This document shows, one piece after another, positions 6,069-6,821 of a stretch of 6,821 nucleotides of DNA. Below the pieces are notes generated by a model. The model had not been told where the DNA came from and made no database searches. It saw only the letters and a program-made list of their open reading frames with translations. The DNA lies in assembly GCA_945874585.1 (NCBI GenBank), contig CAMCHB010000056.1:1-6821 (forward strand). Reading direction: 5' to 3'. Numbering within the stretch: the stretch's first letter is position 1; every line of letters begins with the position of its first letter. This DNA is from an uncultured Clostridium sp. GTDB taxonomy: Bacteria > Bacillota > Clostridia > TANB77 > CAG-508. The position numbers were made by a program, and so were the translations under genes.

Positions 6069-6784
6069 CATGATATTGGAGGTACAGAAGAAGGGAAAAA
6101 ATTAGCTGAAGAAATACTAAAAAGAAACAGTAAACAAAAAGGATATCAAGAAGCAAGAGCTAACTTGGAAAACACTTATTCAAAAGTTTATGACAAAAAC
6201 AATGAAAAATTCAAATCTCTCGTAGATGATGAAGAGGTTGCTGATATTCTTGCACAGAGATTAGGTGATAAAGATTTTATTGAAAGTTTAAATAAAGAAA
6301 ATAAAACAGCTTTCCAAAAAATATATGATTGGGTAATAGATAAGCTTAATAAATTTACTGGTGGAAAAGTAGAAAAACTATATTGGCAAGACGTGAAAAA
6401 TAAGTTTGAAAACGTTTACAAGGAAGAATATAAAAATACAAACAAACAAAATTCTAAGTATAGTATTCAAACCGATATAAATGGAAATAAATATATAAAA
6501 GTAGACACAGACCAGGATATTTTCGAAGGAATAGAACCTAAAGATTATAATAAAATAGCTAAAATGTATATGCAAGATTATTTAAAGGGAGAAACAACTT
6601 TGGCAGGCAATGATAAAGCTATTATAGATGGGAAAAGTGCAAGTAAATACACAAACCCAGGAAAAACACAGTATTATTTTAATGAAAAAATGAAATTAAC
6701 TCTTGAACTAAAAAATATTCTAAAAATTGCACAAAAAGAAAGTATGGCAGCGCCTATAAAAGCTACAAGCAAATATCCAAGTTG
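6069..6784 (+). pseudogene. 5'-truncated phage/ICE polyvalent protein: metallopeptidase-like end plus nuclease-like (PBECR-type) domain
   Basis: Frame 3 opens just after a TAG at 6066-6068 and stays open into the adapter, giving about 238 residues. There is no ATG until 6564, so the N-terminus is missing. Numbering from 6069, residues 1-20 (HDIGGTEEGKKLAEEIL...) and 53-70 (DDEEVADILAQRLGDKDF), then IYDWVIDKLNKF at 85-96, resemble the stretch that follows an HExxH zinc site (typically HELTHDIEGT...) in large proteins of clostridial prophages and conjugative elements. From about 129 the sequence SKYSIQTDINGNKYIKVDTD changes character. Together with DTDQDIFEG (146-154) it resembles the start of the barnase/EndoU/ColicinE5/RelE-like phage nuclease families (PBECR). 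These are polymorphic toxin-like C-terminal domains attached to phage or ICE proteins and presumed to act on RNA. Assignment is from memory of the families and the domain is cut by the contig end. Use of ATA and AGA codons looks heavier than in clpB, consistent with foreign origin. Confidence 0.62.
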
Positions 6785-6821
6785 CAGTCTCTTATACACA
6801 TCTGACGCTGCCGACGATATG
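6785..6821. other. Illumina Nextera transposase adapter (artefact), not genomic
   Basis: Bases 6785-6817 match the 33-base reverse complement of the Nextera read-1 transposase adapter (mosaic end CTGTCTCTTATACACATCT plus GACGCTGCCGACGA) with one mismatch, at 6786. The bases 6787-6817 are identical over 31 positions. The last four bases, TATG, would be the start of an i5 index; they agree with the reverse complement of S506 as I recall it, but four bases are weak evidence. Translated in the open frame this gives SLLYTSDAADDM, a well-known spurious protein tail. Genomic sequence should be taken to end at about 6784. Confidence 0.97.

Noticed and set aside
6378..6575. Minus-strand hydrophobic 65-residue frame
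   Set aside because: It is antisense to the phage-type coding frame; its Phe/Ile-rich composition simply reflects Lys/Asn/Glu-rich codons on the other strand.
1..6784. CRISPR array, tRNA, rRNA, riboswitch or insertion sequence
   Set aside because: No regularly spaced repeats, cloverleaf-like or conserved RNA motifs, or transposase-coding frames with inverted ends were seen on either strand.

Overview
The window comes from an AT-rich, low-GC Gram-positive bacterium, most likely a member of the Clostridia or a related Firmicute. Three things point there: a CIRCE/HrcA-type heat-shock operator in front of clpB, a Bacillus/Clostridium-type LexA (DinR) box in front of a UvrX-like Y-family polymerase, and strong AGGAGG ribosome-binding sites. 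All real genes lie on the plus strand.

Layout. (1) Bases 2-76 are the last codons of an unidentified protein. (2) Bases 64-1460 hold a multi-pass membrane protein resembling GT-C glycosyltransferases. It is readable only through two apparent +1 frameshifts, one near the 5' end and one at an A7 run near the 3' end. (3) Bases 1469-1550 are a compact control region: a CIRCE operator, a promoter whose -35 box lies inside it, and flanking A and T runs that could make the same palindrome a terminator for the upstream gene. (4) Bases 1551-4145 are a complete clpB disaggregase, closed by a perfect 11-bp hairpin terminator. (5) Bases 4193-5958 are an SOS-type operon: a LexA box over a promoter, an error-prone Y-family DNA polymerase, and a small YolD-like partner protein that looks shorter than its relatives. 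(6) Bases 5959-6068 have no gene but contain a perfect 9-3-9 palindrome overlapping the -35 of a near-consensus promoter. (7) Bases 6069-6784 are a start-less fragment of a phage or conjugative-element polyvalent protein, with the end of a metallopeptidase-like part followed by the start of a nuclease-like part. (8) Bases 6785-6821 are not biological: they are an Illumina Nextera transposase adapter left on the contig end.

The two well-supported units are stress responses with separate triggers. clpB answers protein damage through HrcA/CIRCE. The polymerase operon answers DNA damage through LexA and supplies translesion synthesis. The right edge looks like the scar of a mobile element beside the SOS operon. 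I see no complete new system. The points most worth checking are the double frameshift, the operator-like palindrome and promoter before the phage-type remnant, and the shortened YolD-like protein.
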